A DNA stretch of 64,000 bases from Calothrix sp. MO_192.B10 (GCA_030065055.1 JASJDS010000002.1:62001-126000); one strand, 5' to 3'. Numbered from the stretch's first letter, positions 46,473 to 55,913 are shown. Translations and numbers: made by a program. Notes: generated from the sequence alone by a model not told the origin.

Positions 46473-47624
46473 TTATTTAGAATATTTTTCTTTTAAATGT
46501 AAAGCAATAGTATTTGTTTCAGCTAAATTTCTACCTGTAGTTTGAATGCATAAACCTAAACCTGCATCTGTCCAAGTTAAAATGAATTCTACAATTCCGT
46601 TTGGTTTAGTACGACGAATTGGATTAGTTGCTTCTGGGTTAAATGGCAGAGAATTGACAATCCTTTTTACATAGGGAGAACGACAAATTTTTTGACTCAA
46701 TTCTTGTAAAATATCTTTCCCGTGGTCATCTCTAAGATAAATTGCTTTCTTTTGAGGGTCACTTTCATCTTGAGGAACCAAAGAGAGTAAAATTGTTTTT
46801 TGTTTGTCAAATTCTAAACGTGATCGCTCATTAAATAAAACCCCCATTGCTGACATACTAATATAAGCAACATCATCTAGAATTTCTTCGTCAATTAGGG
46901 ACTTTATATAGTCCCCATTCAAAAGATTTTCTATTTCCTGATTTGACATTATTTCTGCAAGAATTCCCATAATTTCAGATTTATTTACAGTTTGTTCGGT
47001 TTCTAAAAATTCAAATAAAGGATAATAATTTAACCAAAAAGCTAGGTCAAGAGCTACTGGTTGCGGTGGTAGTTCGATAACTTCTGAAAATCTCTCAAAT
47101 AAATAATAAACAGGAATACCTAGTGCTTGTCCAATCATTCCAGCAAATGATATTTGAGCCTTATAACCACCTGTTGCATTTATTCCTATAGTTTCAGCAG
47201 AAAAATTTCTTGTTTCTGTGCTAATCTCACGAACAAGATTCTTCAATCCTTCTTGCTTAAATGCTTTGACATCATCATCTCGTAAACCTTTCAGCACGCG
47301 ACATTCAACTTTCCTAAACTTGATAGGATTACGGCTATTTTCATAATATAACCTTAATATTTTTCCAGTTGCTTTACCATCATCTGTATCTGAAACTAAA
47401 AATATTAACTTCTCCAAAGATGATAAAAACCCTTTTTCATGTATCCTCGCAACAGAATTAATTTCTGCACCACATACACGGTCTGTATTTTGTTTTTCTA
47501 AAAGTAATAAAGTTAGGCTTTGGCAATTATTTTCTTCAACAGCTTTCTTCAAATTTTCTTCTTGAGTCTTCTTTAAATTATTGATAAGACTTGTGCCTAC
47601 TGTACAAATTAATGTATTTCTCAT
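46473..47624 (-). CDS. CARF-domain effector, APE2256/Csm6-like family, possible RelE-like C-terminus
   Basis: Cyclic-oligoadenylate-sensing protein. The CARF fold starts TLICTVGTSLINNL (GTSL turn, residues 10-13) and contains the ligand-site helix GINATGGYKAQISFAGMIGQ then ALGIPVYYLFERF. A middle segment (about 190-290) looks like a winged helix. The last 80 residues (YVKRIVNSLPFNPEA, VEFILTWTDAGLGLCI) have a RelE-like beta pattern, an inference. I take the ATG at 47624, as the frame's longer start at 47675 adds an unlikely hydrophobic leader. It should be the toxic output of Cas10 signalling. Confidence 0.75.
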   Translation of the reverse strand: MRNTLICTVGTSLINNLKKTQEENLKKAVEENNCQSLTLLLLEKQNTDRVCGAEINSVARIHEKGFLSSLEKLIFLVSDTDDGKATGKILRLYYENSRNPIKFRKVECRVLKGLRDDDVKAFKQEGLKNLVREISTETRNFSAETIGINATGGYKAQISFAGMIGQALGIPVYYLFERFSEVIELPPQPVALDLAFWLNYYPLFEFLETEQTVNKSEIMGILAEIMSNQEIENLLNGDYIKSLIDEEILDDVAYISMSAMGVLFNERSRLEFDKQKTILLSLVPQDESDPQKKAIYLRDDHGKDILQELSQKICRSPYVKRIVNSLPFNPEATNPIRRTKPNGIVEFILTWTDAGLGLCIQTTGRNLAETNTIALHLKEKYSK

Positions 47625-47684
47625 GATTATATCCCTCAAATTTAAAATCATAAATTGACCGGATGTTAGAGCCATATTTTGATA

Positions 47685-48095
47685 TCAAGCTGTACCATCG
47701 CGTATATATTTCAAATATCGGTAACCATAACCCAAATATCGGCGAATCAATTCTAACCAAATCGGTTTAAAATCAGTTTGACAAAATTCTGCGATCGCTT
47801 GAGCATTTTTCTTTAAATTTCCATCAATATCTCGGACTATTCTTTCTGCTAAAGACCCTTCTCCTCTCCCCCATTTGTTATCCCTACCGACTTGATAACG
47901 GATAAAATTTTTAATAACTTCCGCGCTTTCTGTTGTATCGGAAACACGCACTAAATTCCGAAACTGAGACTCTTCTAAATTACCATAACTGGTATTATCT
48001 AAAGCATCTTGAATCCAGAGAACAATATCATCCTCGGCTTGACGAATTTCTTTTTGAACTAGCAGTTGTTTTTGCTGTTCTAAAATTTCACTCAT
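47685..48095 (-). CDS. Small helical type III subunit (Cas11-like candidate)
   Basis: 136-residue, highly helical protein (QKQLLVQKEIRQAEDDIVLW, AERIVRDIDGNLKKNAQAIA, FKPIWLELIRRYLGYGYRYL). Size, composition and position right after csx10 fit the small subunit (Cas11) that lines the target RNA in type III complexes, but I find no diagnostic motif. Its ATG overlaps the csx10 stop by 8 bp. The other candidate for the role is the last gene of the operon. Confidence 0.5.
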   Translation of the reverse strand: MSEILEQQKQLLVQKEIRQAEDDIVLWIQDALDNTSYGNLEESQFRNLVRVSDTTESAEVIKNFIRYQVGRDNKWGRGEGSLAERIVRDIDGNLKKNAQAIAEFCQTDFKPIWLELIRRYLGYGYRYLKYIRDGTA

Positions 48096-49470
48096 TATTA
48101 ACTATACTCTCCCTAAATACACCATGAAATTCATTACAAATTTGCACTTGACCGAATCCTTCAGACGTTCTTTCTCCTACTCCTTGTAATTCCAATTGTT
48201 GGAGTTTTTTAATCCAGATTTCCTCATATTGCTCATTAATACTAAATAAATATACCCCTCCTCGATTCGTGACTAATTCCACATCTTTCATTAATCCCCA
48301 AGCTGAGTTCCAGCCAGAACGATAGTTATAACTACTATATGCAACTTCTAATCGAAGAAAATCATCTTTTTTTTCTCGACTGTCGAGTTTGTTAAATGTT
48401 TCAGATAAGCCTACATACGCACACAACATATTGGCAGAAATCACGGTTGTGCGTAGCCAATTTTCGCTGAGAATAGCATCGGCTTGTAGGTCTAGGGTAA
48501 AGTATATACGACTATCTAAAATATTTTTTTCTGCTTCTCCAAATACTGACCATAATTGCCAACGTTCTTGAAGTTTTTGATTAAATTTCTTAATTCTCGC
48601 TTCAATGTTACTCAAAACATCTTCAATATTAGCTTTAATTTCAACCTTTCCTAAACCCCTTGAAGTTGCACCACCTAGTCGAAATCTTTGATAATTCTGA
48701 TTAATAAAATTTACTAACGATTCAGCTAAACTATCATCCTTGACAATTATAAAACTATGAAAAACAACAGGTTGCCAATTTTGCCCCTGGGGATGACTAG
48801 CAAATGATTCGTTTAATACTTCAATACTGTAAAGTATATCATCCTCAGATGTAGCCAGTTTACGATTGATTCCAACTCTTGTTAAAAAACGGGTACTTAC
48901 ACCATGCTTGCGATATTTATATTGTGTTTTAGTATCACTATTTTTACTATAAAAGCAACTATATGGTTCAACCCGTGCATCTGTTTTTTCCTGAAGAGAT
49001 TTGGGGTCACTAGGGTCAAAGGGATAATTATAAGCTTCTGCACAAAAACGGTCGATTAAAGTGTCAAAAACTCCGTTACCTTCAGGTTTAAAACCTGAGT
49101 TTGTTTTAGAACTTACGGCTGTTGCTGGTAAAACCATAACTGTATCTTCGACCACTTGAGAAATTAAGTCTGGCTTTCTTTTGTTCTGGTTGTACTCATC
49201 TACAAGCTTTGCTACTGCTGGATAAGCATTTTGAAAAATCGCAGGTTCATCAATTAAAAATAATTTTGCAAATTCACCACCATTACTCGCTAAATTTTCT
49301 GTTGCTACACCTGGTATTTTTTGGTTAGATAGTTGTAAAATATGAGATGCGATCGCACCCCTGATTACACTGCCGGGAATATGGTCCTCTGCTTCACTCA
49401 CTGAGCCTGGTTTTTTTGCTGCGATCGCTAATGGTGATAATGCTGTAATCTTTAATTTAATCTGCTTCAT
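48088..49470 (-). CDS. csx10: Csx10, Cas5-group RAMP protein of type III-D
   Basis: Subtype-defining subunit that caps the crRNA 5' handle. The N-terminus MKQIKLKITALSPLAIAAKK leads into EDHIPGSVIRGAIASHI, and the family pattern GINRKLATSEDDILYSIEVL follows in the middle, with FRLGGATSRGLGKVEI and GERTSEGFGQVQI as glycine-rich RNA-binding loops. The two RAMP folds fill 461 residues. I take the ATG at 49470, 14 bp inside the previous gene; a longer frame to 49509 would overlap more. Translational coupling is likely. Confidence 0.85.
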   Translation of the reverse strand: MKQIKLKITALSPLAIAAKKPGSVSEAEDHIPGSVIRGAIASHILQLSNQKIPGVATENLASNGGEFAKLFLIDEPAIFQNAYPAVAKLVDEYNQNKRKPDLISQVVEDTVMVLPATAVSSKTNSGFKPEGNGVFDTLIDRFCAEAYNYPFDPSDPKSLQEKTDARVEPYSCFYSKNSDTKTQYKYRKHGVSTRFLTRVGINRKLATSEDDILYSIEVLNESFASHPQGQNWQPVVFHSFIIVKDDSLAESLVNFINQNYQRFRLGGATSRGLGKVEIKANIEDVLSNIEARIKKFNQKLQERWQLWSVFGEAEKNILDSRIYFTLDLQADAILSENWLRTTVISANMLCAYVGLSETFNKLDSREKKDDFLRLEVAYSSYNYRSGWNSAWGLMKDVELVTNRGGVYLFSINEQYEEIWIKKLQQLELQGVGERTSEGFGQVQICNEFHGVFRESIVNNE

Positions 49471-50179
49471 GATTTCCTTTTGGCAATAACATCTCCCAAG
49501 CTGCGTCATTTGCTGGTATTGTTTCCAAATCTTTCCAGCTTAACCAACCCAAACCAACTGATTTGCTACCCCCAAGGGCGTGAATGTGCCGCAAACCTGC
49601 TAAAATTAGCACTTTAGTATAGGATGGAGAATTGGGTAATAACTGAATTTCTCCCCTAAATTCCAATTGATTATTCGCAGGAGAAGTTTCTAGAAAAAAT
49701 AATTTATTTTCCTCTGCGGTTAAGCGAGAACGATTAATAGTTACACCTGGACGTATTACCTCTGGCAAATATTCTCGTTCAATCGAACAAATTAAATCGT
49801 CAACTACAATTCGAGAGGGAAGGATGGGATTACCAAATATCTGGGAAATTATACAGTGATAACCCTTATAACCCTCGATTTCATAAACACTCCGAAATTG
49901 ATTGCTAACTTGTGCTTCTGTTGGACAAAGTGTTTCAGCTTTCGGTGATGCAAAAATCTCCCATCCCAAACCCTGGGCTATTTTTTCACATTCGTGACGT
50001 AATCTCCCCTTAAGTTGAGAACCAGGAATTAATAACTGTCCTTGTGCATTGCGAATAATTGGTTTGTCTACAAGAGAACCACTCGAACCACCAGCACCAA
50101 CACACAAAGCAGTATCAATTACCGCTGTGAGTTGAATAGTTGTGATTTGATTTTCAGCTAAATTTCCTAAATCGATCAT
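49457..50179 (-). CDS. Csm3-like Cas7 RAMP protein
   Basis: Small, canonical Cas7 of the type III backbone. The sequence reads AVIDTALCVGAGGSSGSLVD (with Asp at the cleavage position), QGQLLIPGSQLKGRLRHECE (about residues 46-65), IFGNPILPSRIVVDDL, VTINRSRLTAEENKLFFLET and LGGSKSVGLGWLSW. A cysteine-containing segment (TLCPTEAQVS) is present. It starts 2 bp after cas10 and overlaps csx10. It would cleave bound target RNA if the Asp is placed as in Csm3. Confidence 0.85.
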   Translation of the reverse strand: MIDLGNLAENQITTIQLTAVIDTALCVGAGGSSGSLVDKPIIRNAQGQLLIPGSQLKGRLRHECEKIAQGLGWEIFASPKAETLCPTEAQVSNQFRSVYEIEGYKGYHCIISQIFGNPILPSRIVVDDLICSIEREYLPEVIRPGVTINRSRLTAEENKLFFLETSPANNQLEFRGEIQLLPNSPSYTKVLILAGLRHIHALGGSKSVGLGWLSWKDLETIPANDAAWEMLLPKGNHEAD

Positions 50180-50181
50180 GA

Positions 50182-52569
50182 TTACAATACCCCCTCCTTT
50201 GATATGGAAGCATTGAATTTTTTATTTGATTTTTCAATAAAAGGATACAAATCTACTAACTCTCGCCAAATAGTTTCGTATTGATACTTTTTCAGCAGAG
50301 ATATAATTAGATACTGTAATTTAAATTGTTCTGCGGAACATGTTTCAAATAAAACTAACAACATCAAGTTTCTATATATAGCTCCTCTATCTGGTATCCA
50401 AGGTGCTAAATTCCCAACATTAGTTAAAGCTGAACACCATGCGTCTTCAAATTTATCTTCAAGTAACCTTTGAGCGTTTTTGTCACTCAAGCGTACTCGA
50501 AAATAACGGTAATTGAGGATAGCTGTCTGTTTACCTCTTTCTAATAAACTGCGGATTTGATAAATTTGGGATTTGGGAAAATCTGCATCTTTTAAAGCTT
50601 GAGCTGTTGCCAATATCCCCCCTAATTCATGCAGCGTATAAGGTGAAGCATACAACTTCAACTTTTGCTTACCTGTGCCGAATTTTGTTAACCCATTGCT
50701 ACGAAACTCACTAATATTTGAAGAAATCATCGTCACTGATTTCATCACAAGAAAATCAACTGTTCCACCATAGTAATTATATTTTTTAAGTTCTTTAGCT
50801 CGCTTTTTAGCTGATTTAAGTAATTGATTAGTCAGTTTTTCTGCATAGTATATTGGTGTATCATCGGCTGCAATCAATACACCCGTTGACATACTTAGTT
50901 TACATTGGTGATCGTTAATTATTTGTTTTTCTCCATGATAACGATGGACTAATTTAGGATTATATTGTTGATCTGTTTTATACTCATCTCTTCGTTTTAA
51001 CAAGATTTTTTCAAATTCTTCCCCAATCGTTTTCGCAATTGCTAAAGCTTGATTTGCTGGGACAATTAACATTACGTCATCCCCACCAATAGTTAAAATT
51101 TCAAATGGATGAATCCAGCTACCATTGCGTTTTTGTTTATCTATATCTTTAATATTTTTTAGCAGATGTGGTTCTAGGTGTTTCCCTAAAGCGATATAAA
51201 CTGATTGCTCCGTAGCCTGAAAAATATCATCACTGAATTGTTGGTATTTTTCTGGTGTTTGAATCGTTTGAATATAACCACCCATATTATTACCATCAGC
51301 ATATATATATGCCACGAAACCATCTGGTTTACTAGCGTTACCAATTTCGATCAGAGAGCGGGCTTCCTCTGAATTTTTACAGTTTTTATAATATCTATCT
51401 GCTAATTCTTTGTTTTCTTCTTTTTTTAAAAAATCCTCAAACTTCTGCACCCAACTAGGTACATAAAAATCAACTTCGTCGGGTTTCCAATCAAATCCAG
51501 CTTGCTTGTACCAATTTTGAGAAGTCCCATCCCGTTTCGATATCTGTCCGACAATACGTTTGCGTGCGGAAGTTTCAGAAAACCAAGGTTGATTAGGAAG
51601 TTCTTCCGCTCTAGTCGCAGCAGAACGGTAATCACCTGCATCCCTTCGCAAATAGGGGTGAGTTTCAAACATTGGTGGATAACTACGGCTGTTGCGGTTT
51701 TCAAATTTATTACCACTTCGTCGCTGATTAAATAAGGATGCTAATTTTCCAACTAACTCGTTAAAACTTTTACGTTCTTGAAAAGCTTGTAGAGAGTCAC
51801 TGACATCAGGTTTAGTGAAATAGGCATCTATGAGGGGATGATTTAAATTTTGATGATAATGCTCCAACCATAAAGTTTTCTCTACCGGATTACTTAGCAA
51901 GCCAAAGCGAATTTCTAAGGGTTTAAATTTAGCACCGACAGCACAGGAGTTCGCGCTTAAAGTCTGATGGGTATAGCGTTTCTCTATTGCATTTGCTAAG
52001 TCATCGACAAAAGCTGGCGGACAAAAAGCTAATATATTTCCACCTGTGGAATAAATAATAAGTTCGGGTTTTAAAGCAGATTCTAAGTTACTAAAATGTT
52101 TTTGTAACCATTGGGATATAGATATTGATTTTTGAATTGGCTTTGAATTTGACTTGGGTACATTTTTATATTCGCCGAAAAAGATAGGTAAATCAATCAA
52201 ATTAATTTTATCTAGCAAAGCAGAAGCACCGCGAATATCTGGTAACTTGGATTCTTCAAACACATACTGCTTAATCTTCGTCGCACCACCGTAAACTAAA
52301 CCAATGCGAGAACCCCACAGCAAAGGATGCTTTTTGGTTAACTCCTCTAACTTATCCAATGTTTTCGGAAATTTATTAATATCCTCTAATTCTTCTAACT
52401 CTCTAACTGCATCAACAACATAAGAAACTTCCTGGGGAACCTCTTCCCCTTTACCCAATGCTTCCCGCATTCTCTGCAAAACTTCTAAATCATACTTGGG
52501 TATTTTCTCCTCACCCCAAGCTAAACACCAAGCAATACCAATAGATATCGGACGCATTTTCTCTACCAT
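50182..52569 (-). CDS. cas10: Cas10 large subunit (cyclase), no HD nuclease domain seen
   Basis: Large type III subunit that makes cyclic oligoadenylates when the complex binds target RNA. LPDIRGASALLDKI marks the first palm-like domain, the second palm has VAYIYADGNNMGGYIQ (about residues 420-430) and EILTIGGDDVMLIV, with the catalytic GGDD at residues 495-498. The first 80 residues contain no H-D motif, and none is found at the C-terminus, so the DNase activity is probably lost. 795 aa. It lies 15 bp after the Csx3-AAA gene. Confidence 0.88.
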   Translation of the reverse strand: MVEKMRPISIGIAWCLAWGEEKIPKYDLEVLQRMREALGKGEEVPQEVSYVVDAVRELEELEDINKFPKTLDKLEELTKKHPLLWGSRIGLVYGGATKIKQYVFEESKLPDIRGASALLDKINLIDLPIFFGEYKNVPKSNSKPIQKSISISQWLQKHFSNLESALKPELIIYSTGGNILAFCPPAFVDDLANAIEKRYTHQTLSANSCAVGAKFKPLEIRFGLLSNPVEKTLWLEHYHQNLNHPLIDAYFTKPDVSDSLQAFQERKSFNELVGKLASLFNQRRSGNKFENRNSRSYPPMFETHPYLRRDAGDYRSAATRAEELPNQPWFSETSARKRIVGQISKRDGTSQNWYKQAGFDWKPDEVDFYVPSWVQKFEDFLKKEENKELADRYYKNCKNSEEARSLIEIGNASKPDGFVAYIYADGNNMGGYIQTIQTPEKYQQFSDDIFQATEQSVYIALGKHLEPHLLKNIKDIDKQKRNGSWIHPFEILTIGGDDVMLIVPANQALAIAKTIGEEFEKILLKRRDEYKTDQQYNPKLVHRYHGEKQIINDHQCKLSMSTGVLIAADDTPIYYAEKLTNQLLKSAKKRAKELKKYNYYGGTVDFLVMKSVTMISSNISEFRSNGLTKFGTGKQKLKLYASPYTLHELGGILATAQALKDADFPKSQIYQIRSLLERGKQTAILNYRYFRVRLSDKNAQRLLEDKFEDAWCSALTNVGNLAPWIPDRGAIYRNLMLLVLFETCSAEQFKLQYLIISLLKKYQYETIWRELVDLYPFIEKSNKKFNASISKEGVL

Positions 52570-52584
52570 AATTTACCCCCTCAC

Positions 52585-53508
52585 CTAACTTACCAAACTT
52601 ACCAAAATATTTGCCAAAGCTTTGATAATTTCCCTATTTTCAGCATCAACGCCACGCTGCAAACAATGAACCCTACCCCTTAAAATTGGCATTTCCGACT
52701 CGATAAAGTCCTCTTTACCATGATAATCACTAAAGATAATCGCAATTATTTGTAAACCCAAAGATTTACAAAAGTTTTCCCAAATTGATATTTCCTTATC
52801 ATCTTTTACCAAAATTACGGCATGGGTTGCTTCTGCCATAATTATGCGATTTTCTGGAGATGTTTTTCCTCCCACATCGAAAATAAATATGGGTTCTTCG
52901 ACATTTCTAAATTCTCGCGCCTTGAACTGGGCAAATTCTTCTGTAAATTTACTTTTATAGTCAGCTTTTAATTTTTCTGCTAACTCAGCATCGCGTTTTG
53001 CTGTGTCGGAAAACCAAGAACCATCACCATCAGGACATCCAGAAACTACGTAGGATTTGGGGGCGTTGGATATTTCTAATAATGCTTGTTTTAATCCTTC
53101 ACGAAAGCAGGTTTTGCCGGTATTAGGAAACCCACAAAGAGCTACTTTGATATTCCCTGGATTTTCTTCCCTACTAATATCTAAAATATCACCAATTTTA
53201 TATTTAGGATTGTTACTAACAGTAACTACATATCTATCTAAACCTTTATTGCCAATTTTGGGGTCAAAAAATGCGATCGCACTATATATTTGTCCTAATT
53301 TATACCCTAAAACCTGGCTCACCAATACTGATGCGCGTCCGTTAATTTTGATTAACTCACCACCCGGTATTTCCCCAGATGCGATCGCATGATCCAATCT
53401 TACCACAGCATCACGGACTATTTGATCACCCGTGGCTAGGGTTTCCCCAAATCCAACTTGTAAGATGTCACCGTCAAACTCAATACGATAGGTACTCATA
53501 CAACTCAC
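52585..53508 (-). CDS. Csx3 (Crn3-family) fused to a P-loop NTPase domain
   Basis: Residues 1-110 form a Csx3 domain (EFDGDILQVGFGE, GGELIKINGRASVLVSQVL, YSAIAFFDPK, YKIGDILD). A P-loop domain follows: VALCGFPNTGKTCFREGL (residues 122-139) and IFIFDVGGKTSPENRI as Walker B-like. Csx3 is a ring nuclease for cyclic tetra-adenylate. Here the positions of the histidines thought to be catalytic read Gln73 and Asn99/Asn100, so this copy may bind but not cut. Csx3-AAA fusions are known from type III loci. Starts 33 bp after the single-domain Csx3. Confidence 0.85.
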   Translation of the reverse strand: MSCMSTYRIEFDGDILQVGFGETLATGDQIVRDAVVRLDHAIASGEIPGGELIKINGRASVLVSQVLGYKLGQIYSAIAFFDPKIGNKGLDRYVVTVSNNPKYKIGDILDISREENPGNIKVALCGFPNTGKTCFREGLKQALLEISNAPKSYVVSGCPDGDGSWFSDTAKRDAELAEKLKADYKSKFTEEFAQFKAREFRNVEEPIFIFDVGGKTSPENRIIMAEATHAVILVKDDKEISIWENFCKSLGLQIIAIIFSDYHGKEDFIESEMPILRGRVHCLQRGVDAENREIIKALANILVSLVS

Positions 53509-53541
53509 TGGTAGTTACTATAAACACTCTCAAATCCAACA

Positions 53542-53847
53542 TTAATCGATTAAGTCTCCCAGATTATACGTAGGATGATGAGTAATACAAATCACAAATT
53601 TGTCCAGTTTGGGATCGAAAACTGCGATCGCTCCGTAAAGATGGCAGAGTCGATGTGCTAAAACGAACGCTACGGGTATGGATGTGGGACCGGTGATTTT
53701 GAGTAGTTGTCCTCCCCGTAATATCCCTGCTTTTGCCATTTCTTCCAGTCTTGCAGCCGCATCGATGACAATGCGATCATTTGATGCAGGTTCACCAAAG
53801 TTGATTTCTAATAGGTCTGATTTTAACTCAATGTTGTAAGTGGTCAT
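53542..53847 (-). CDS. csx3: Csx3/Crn3 single-domain ring nuclease
   Basis: 101-residue protein, first gene of the operon. It aligns along its length with the N-terminal domain of the next gene: ELKSDLLEINFGE, GGQLLKITGPTSIPVAFVLA, YGAIAVFDPK and YNLGDLID. H69, D78 and H90/H91 are kept, the pattern linked with cyclic-tetra-adenylate cleavage in archaeal Csx3. It should switch off signalling by degrading the second messenger made by Cas10. The ribosome site (GGAGAGA) lies at good spacing before the ATG. Confidence 0.85.
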   Translation of the reverse strand: MTTYNIELKSDLLEINFGEPASNDRIVIDAAARLEEMAKAGILRGGQLLKITGPTSIPVAFVLAHRLCHLYGAIAVFDPKLDKFVICITHHPTYNLGDLID

Positions 53848-54138
53848 TTTTGTCTCTCCTTGTATGGATATAGCACTATGTGCAAGTAATAATTAATAAG
53901 TAATAAGTTTACTGTTCATGTTAGGTTTGCTGCATTCAACAATGTCCTAACGGTTCGACTTCGCTCAGTGTTAGCGGCTGTGGGAATTCATTCCGAGGCG
54001 GACATTTGGGCTAATTGAGAATGCTGAGGTTATGAGATACATCATACAACTTGCTGGAAGAGGGGTATTCCAATACAATCTGATACCAATTCACAAAAAT
54101 ATTGACACATTTGACGAAAAGCAAGAGAGGATTTTGTC
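53848..54138. promoter_or_regulatory. Divergent intergenic region between the cas operon and xisI
   Basis: Must hold the promoter of the 12.4-kb operon (minus strand) and of xisI (plus strand). It contains TTACTTATTA-type heptamers on the minus strand at 53886-53912, 40-65 bp before csx3, and a GC-rich segment near 53950-54005. No operator can be named. Confidence 0.4.
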
Positions 54139-54474
54139 ATGGATAAGTTAACAAAATATCGTGATATTGTTCGTCAATTAATTTTAGAACACGCAACTCA
54201 TAAACCCGCCAATGGTGAAATTGAGCCAAAACCAGTAATCGATTCAGAAAGAGACCATTATGAAGTCATGCATATCGGTTGGGATGGCGTTCGTCGCGTA
54301 CATGGTTGTGTGATTCATATCGATATTATCGAAGACAAAATTTGGATTCAATACGATGGAACTTCTACCCCCATTGCGGAAGAATTATTAGAAATGGGTG
54401 TTCCCCGCGAAGATATTGTTTTAGGTTTCCATCCAGTTGAACTGCGACAATATAATGGTTTTGCAGTTTCTTAA
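54139..54474 (+). CDS. xisI: XisI-family protein
   Basis: Homologue of XisI, one of the accessory factors for excision of the fdxN element in heterocyst development. The family reads VIDSERDHYEVMHIGWDGVR, GCVIHIDIIEDKIWIQYDGT and EDIVLGFHPVELRQYNGFAV, all present in 111 aa. XisI genes usually follow an XisH (endonuclease-like) partner; none is next to it here, only the cas operon on the other strand. A role in this locus is unknown. Confidence 0.85.
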   Translation: MDKLTKYRDIVRQLILEHATHKPANGEIEPKPVIDSERDHYEVMHIGWDGVRRVHGCVIHIDIIEDKIWIQYDGTSTPIAEELLEMGVPREDIVLGFHPVELRQYNGFAVS

Positions 54475-54538
54475 TTTTTGGAAGACCCTACTTCCAGCAT
54501 CCATTAACCTAGAATTGTGAAAACTCAGGGTTGAAGAT

Positions 54539-55912
54539 GTGCTGGAACAATTTTTTCTGGAAACTCCCCATGTGGAGTTATTACAATGGTTTGCCAGGGG
54601 TTCCTTGAAGCAAAATTTACCCCGTGCAATTAGGTTATGGATATGGTTGCGTAGTTTGTATGGGGACAGTCAGGAGCGTTTACTGTTGGAGGATGGTTTT
54701 ACCTACGCCCAATGGAGGAATGGGTTTTTCTTGTCTTCCCACCCCAAGGATGAGGCGATTCCTCAGCTACATGATGTTAATTGTAATTGTGCGAAATCTA
54801 CTGCTGAGTGGTTATTCCATCCTAGGTTTGGTATTGCTGAAGCCGAATGGAAAAATACTTTGACTTCCCATGTGGGGATGGTTGCAAGGGAACTCAATGA
54901 AATTTTACAACAACGGTTGTTTGGGGTGACTCGTCGGACTTTACAAGCGGATTTGCAAATTTTAGTTGATTTGGGATGGTTGGTATACACAAATCGAAAA
55001 TACTATCGAGTGAGAGAATTTCCTGTTTATCCCATCAATAATAGTGAGGATAAAAACCCAGTCAAACTATTAGCTTATGATAACTTTATTCAGGAAGATT
55101 TAAGGGCGATCGCTCAAAATCATTCTGATAAAATTAACGGCATACAACGGTTCTTTGTCAACCTCGATTATGTAATTCCCAAAATTACCATTGATGTGGT
55201 AGAAAATTGGCAGTGGAAATTAAAGGAGATTTGGGCAAATAATCCCGTTCCACCTGTTAAGTTAATTTACTCTAGTGCTAGGGTGGGAAGTAACATTAAT
55301 TGTGTGATTTTTCCCGTTTGTATTTACTATTTTCAACGGGCTGTTTATCTTTGTGGCTATGGGGAAAGTCCAGATCGCAGCACTGATTGGTATAATTTTC
55401 GGTTAGACCACATCCAAGAGATGAACCCTTTAAAATGGAACCATCCAGCCATTCCTGATCACCTGCAAAAGCGTTACTATAAGCAGAACTTACCCAATCC
55501 CGATGAAATTGCGATCGCAATGGATAAAGCTTGGGGATTTGATTTTTATTTACCTCCCCGGTTGATGATATTGCGATTTGATGGAGATTATGATCGGCGT
55601 TATATTAAACATTCTAACCGCCATTCAACTTTTACCAGCGTAAAATATGAAAAACTGGAAAAAATCATCAGTCAAGCGACAAATGACCGCCAAGAAATTC
55701 AAGCTTTTTTGGGTATTTTAAAAAAACGCGATCGCCACGATGCTTATTATCAAGTAATGTATCGTCATAAAGACAATGGAATTATTATGCGATTGCGAGC
55801 TTGGGGTGCAAAATGTGAGGTGATATTTCCTTTAGATTTAAGAGCAACTAGGGCAAAAGAAATCGCCGCAGAATTTAAACTTTATCATGATTATAATATA
55901 GATAATTTGTAG
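54539..55912 (+). CDS. WYL-type transcriptional regulator, TIGR03985-like
   Basis: 457-residue regulator that seems to belong to the CRISPR-linked TIGR03985 group of cyanobacteria. A helix-turn-helix lies at QQRLFGVTRRTLQADLQILV (about residues 115-140). The WYL domain follows (IYYFQRAVYLCGYGESPD, WYNFRLDHIQEM), then an RNA/ligand-binding-like C-terminus (RAWGAKCEVIFPLDL). The start is a GTG at 54539. Divergent from the cas operon across xisI, it is a candidate regulator of it. A clean terminator follows its stop. Confidence 0.75.
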   Translation: MLEQFFLETPHVELLQWFARGSLKQNLPRAIRLWIWLRSLYGDSQERLLLEDGFTYAQWRNGFFLSSHPKDEAIPQLHDVNCNCAKSTAEWLFHPRFGIAEAEWKNTLTSHVGMVARELNEILQQRLFGVTRRTLQADLQILVDLGWLVYTNRKYYRVREFPVYPINNSEDKNPVKLLAYDNFIQEDLRAIAQNHSDKINGIQRFFVNLDYVIPKITIDVVENWQWKLKEIWANNPVPPVKLIYSSARVGSNINCVIFPVCIYYFQRAVYLCGYGESPDRSTDWYNFRLDHIQEMNPLKWNHPAIPDHLQKRYYKQNLPNPDEIAIAMDKAWGFDFYLPPRLMILRFDGDYDRRYIKHSNRHSTFTSVKYEKLEKIISQATNDRQEIQAFLGILKKRDRHDAYYQVMYRHKDNGIIMRLRAWGAKCEVIFPLDLRATRAKEIAAEFKLYHDYNIDNL

Positions 55913-55913
55913 T

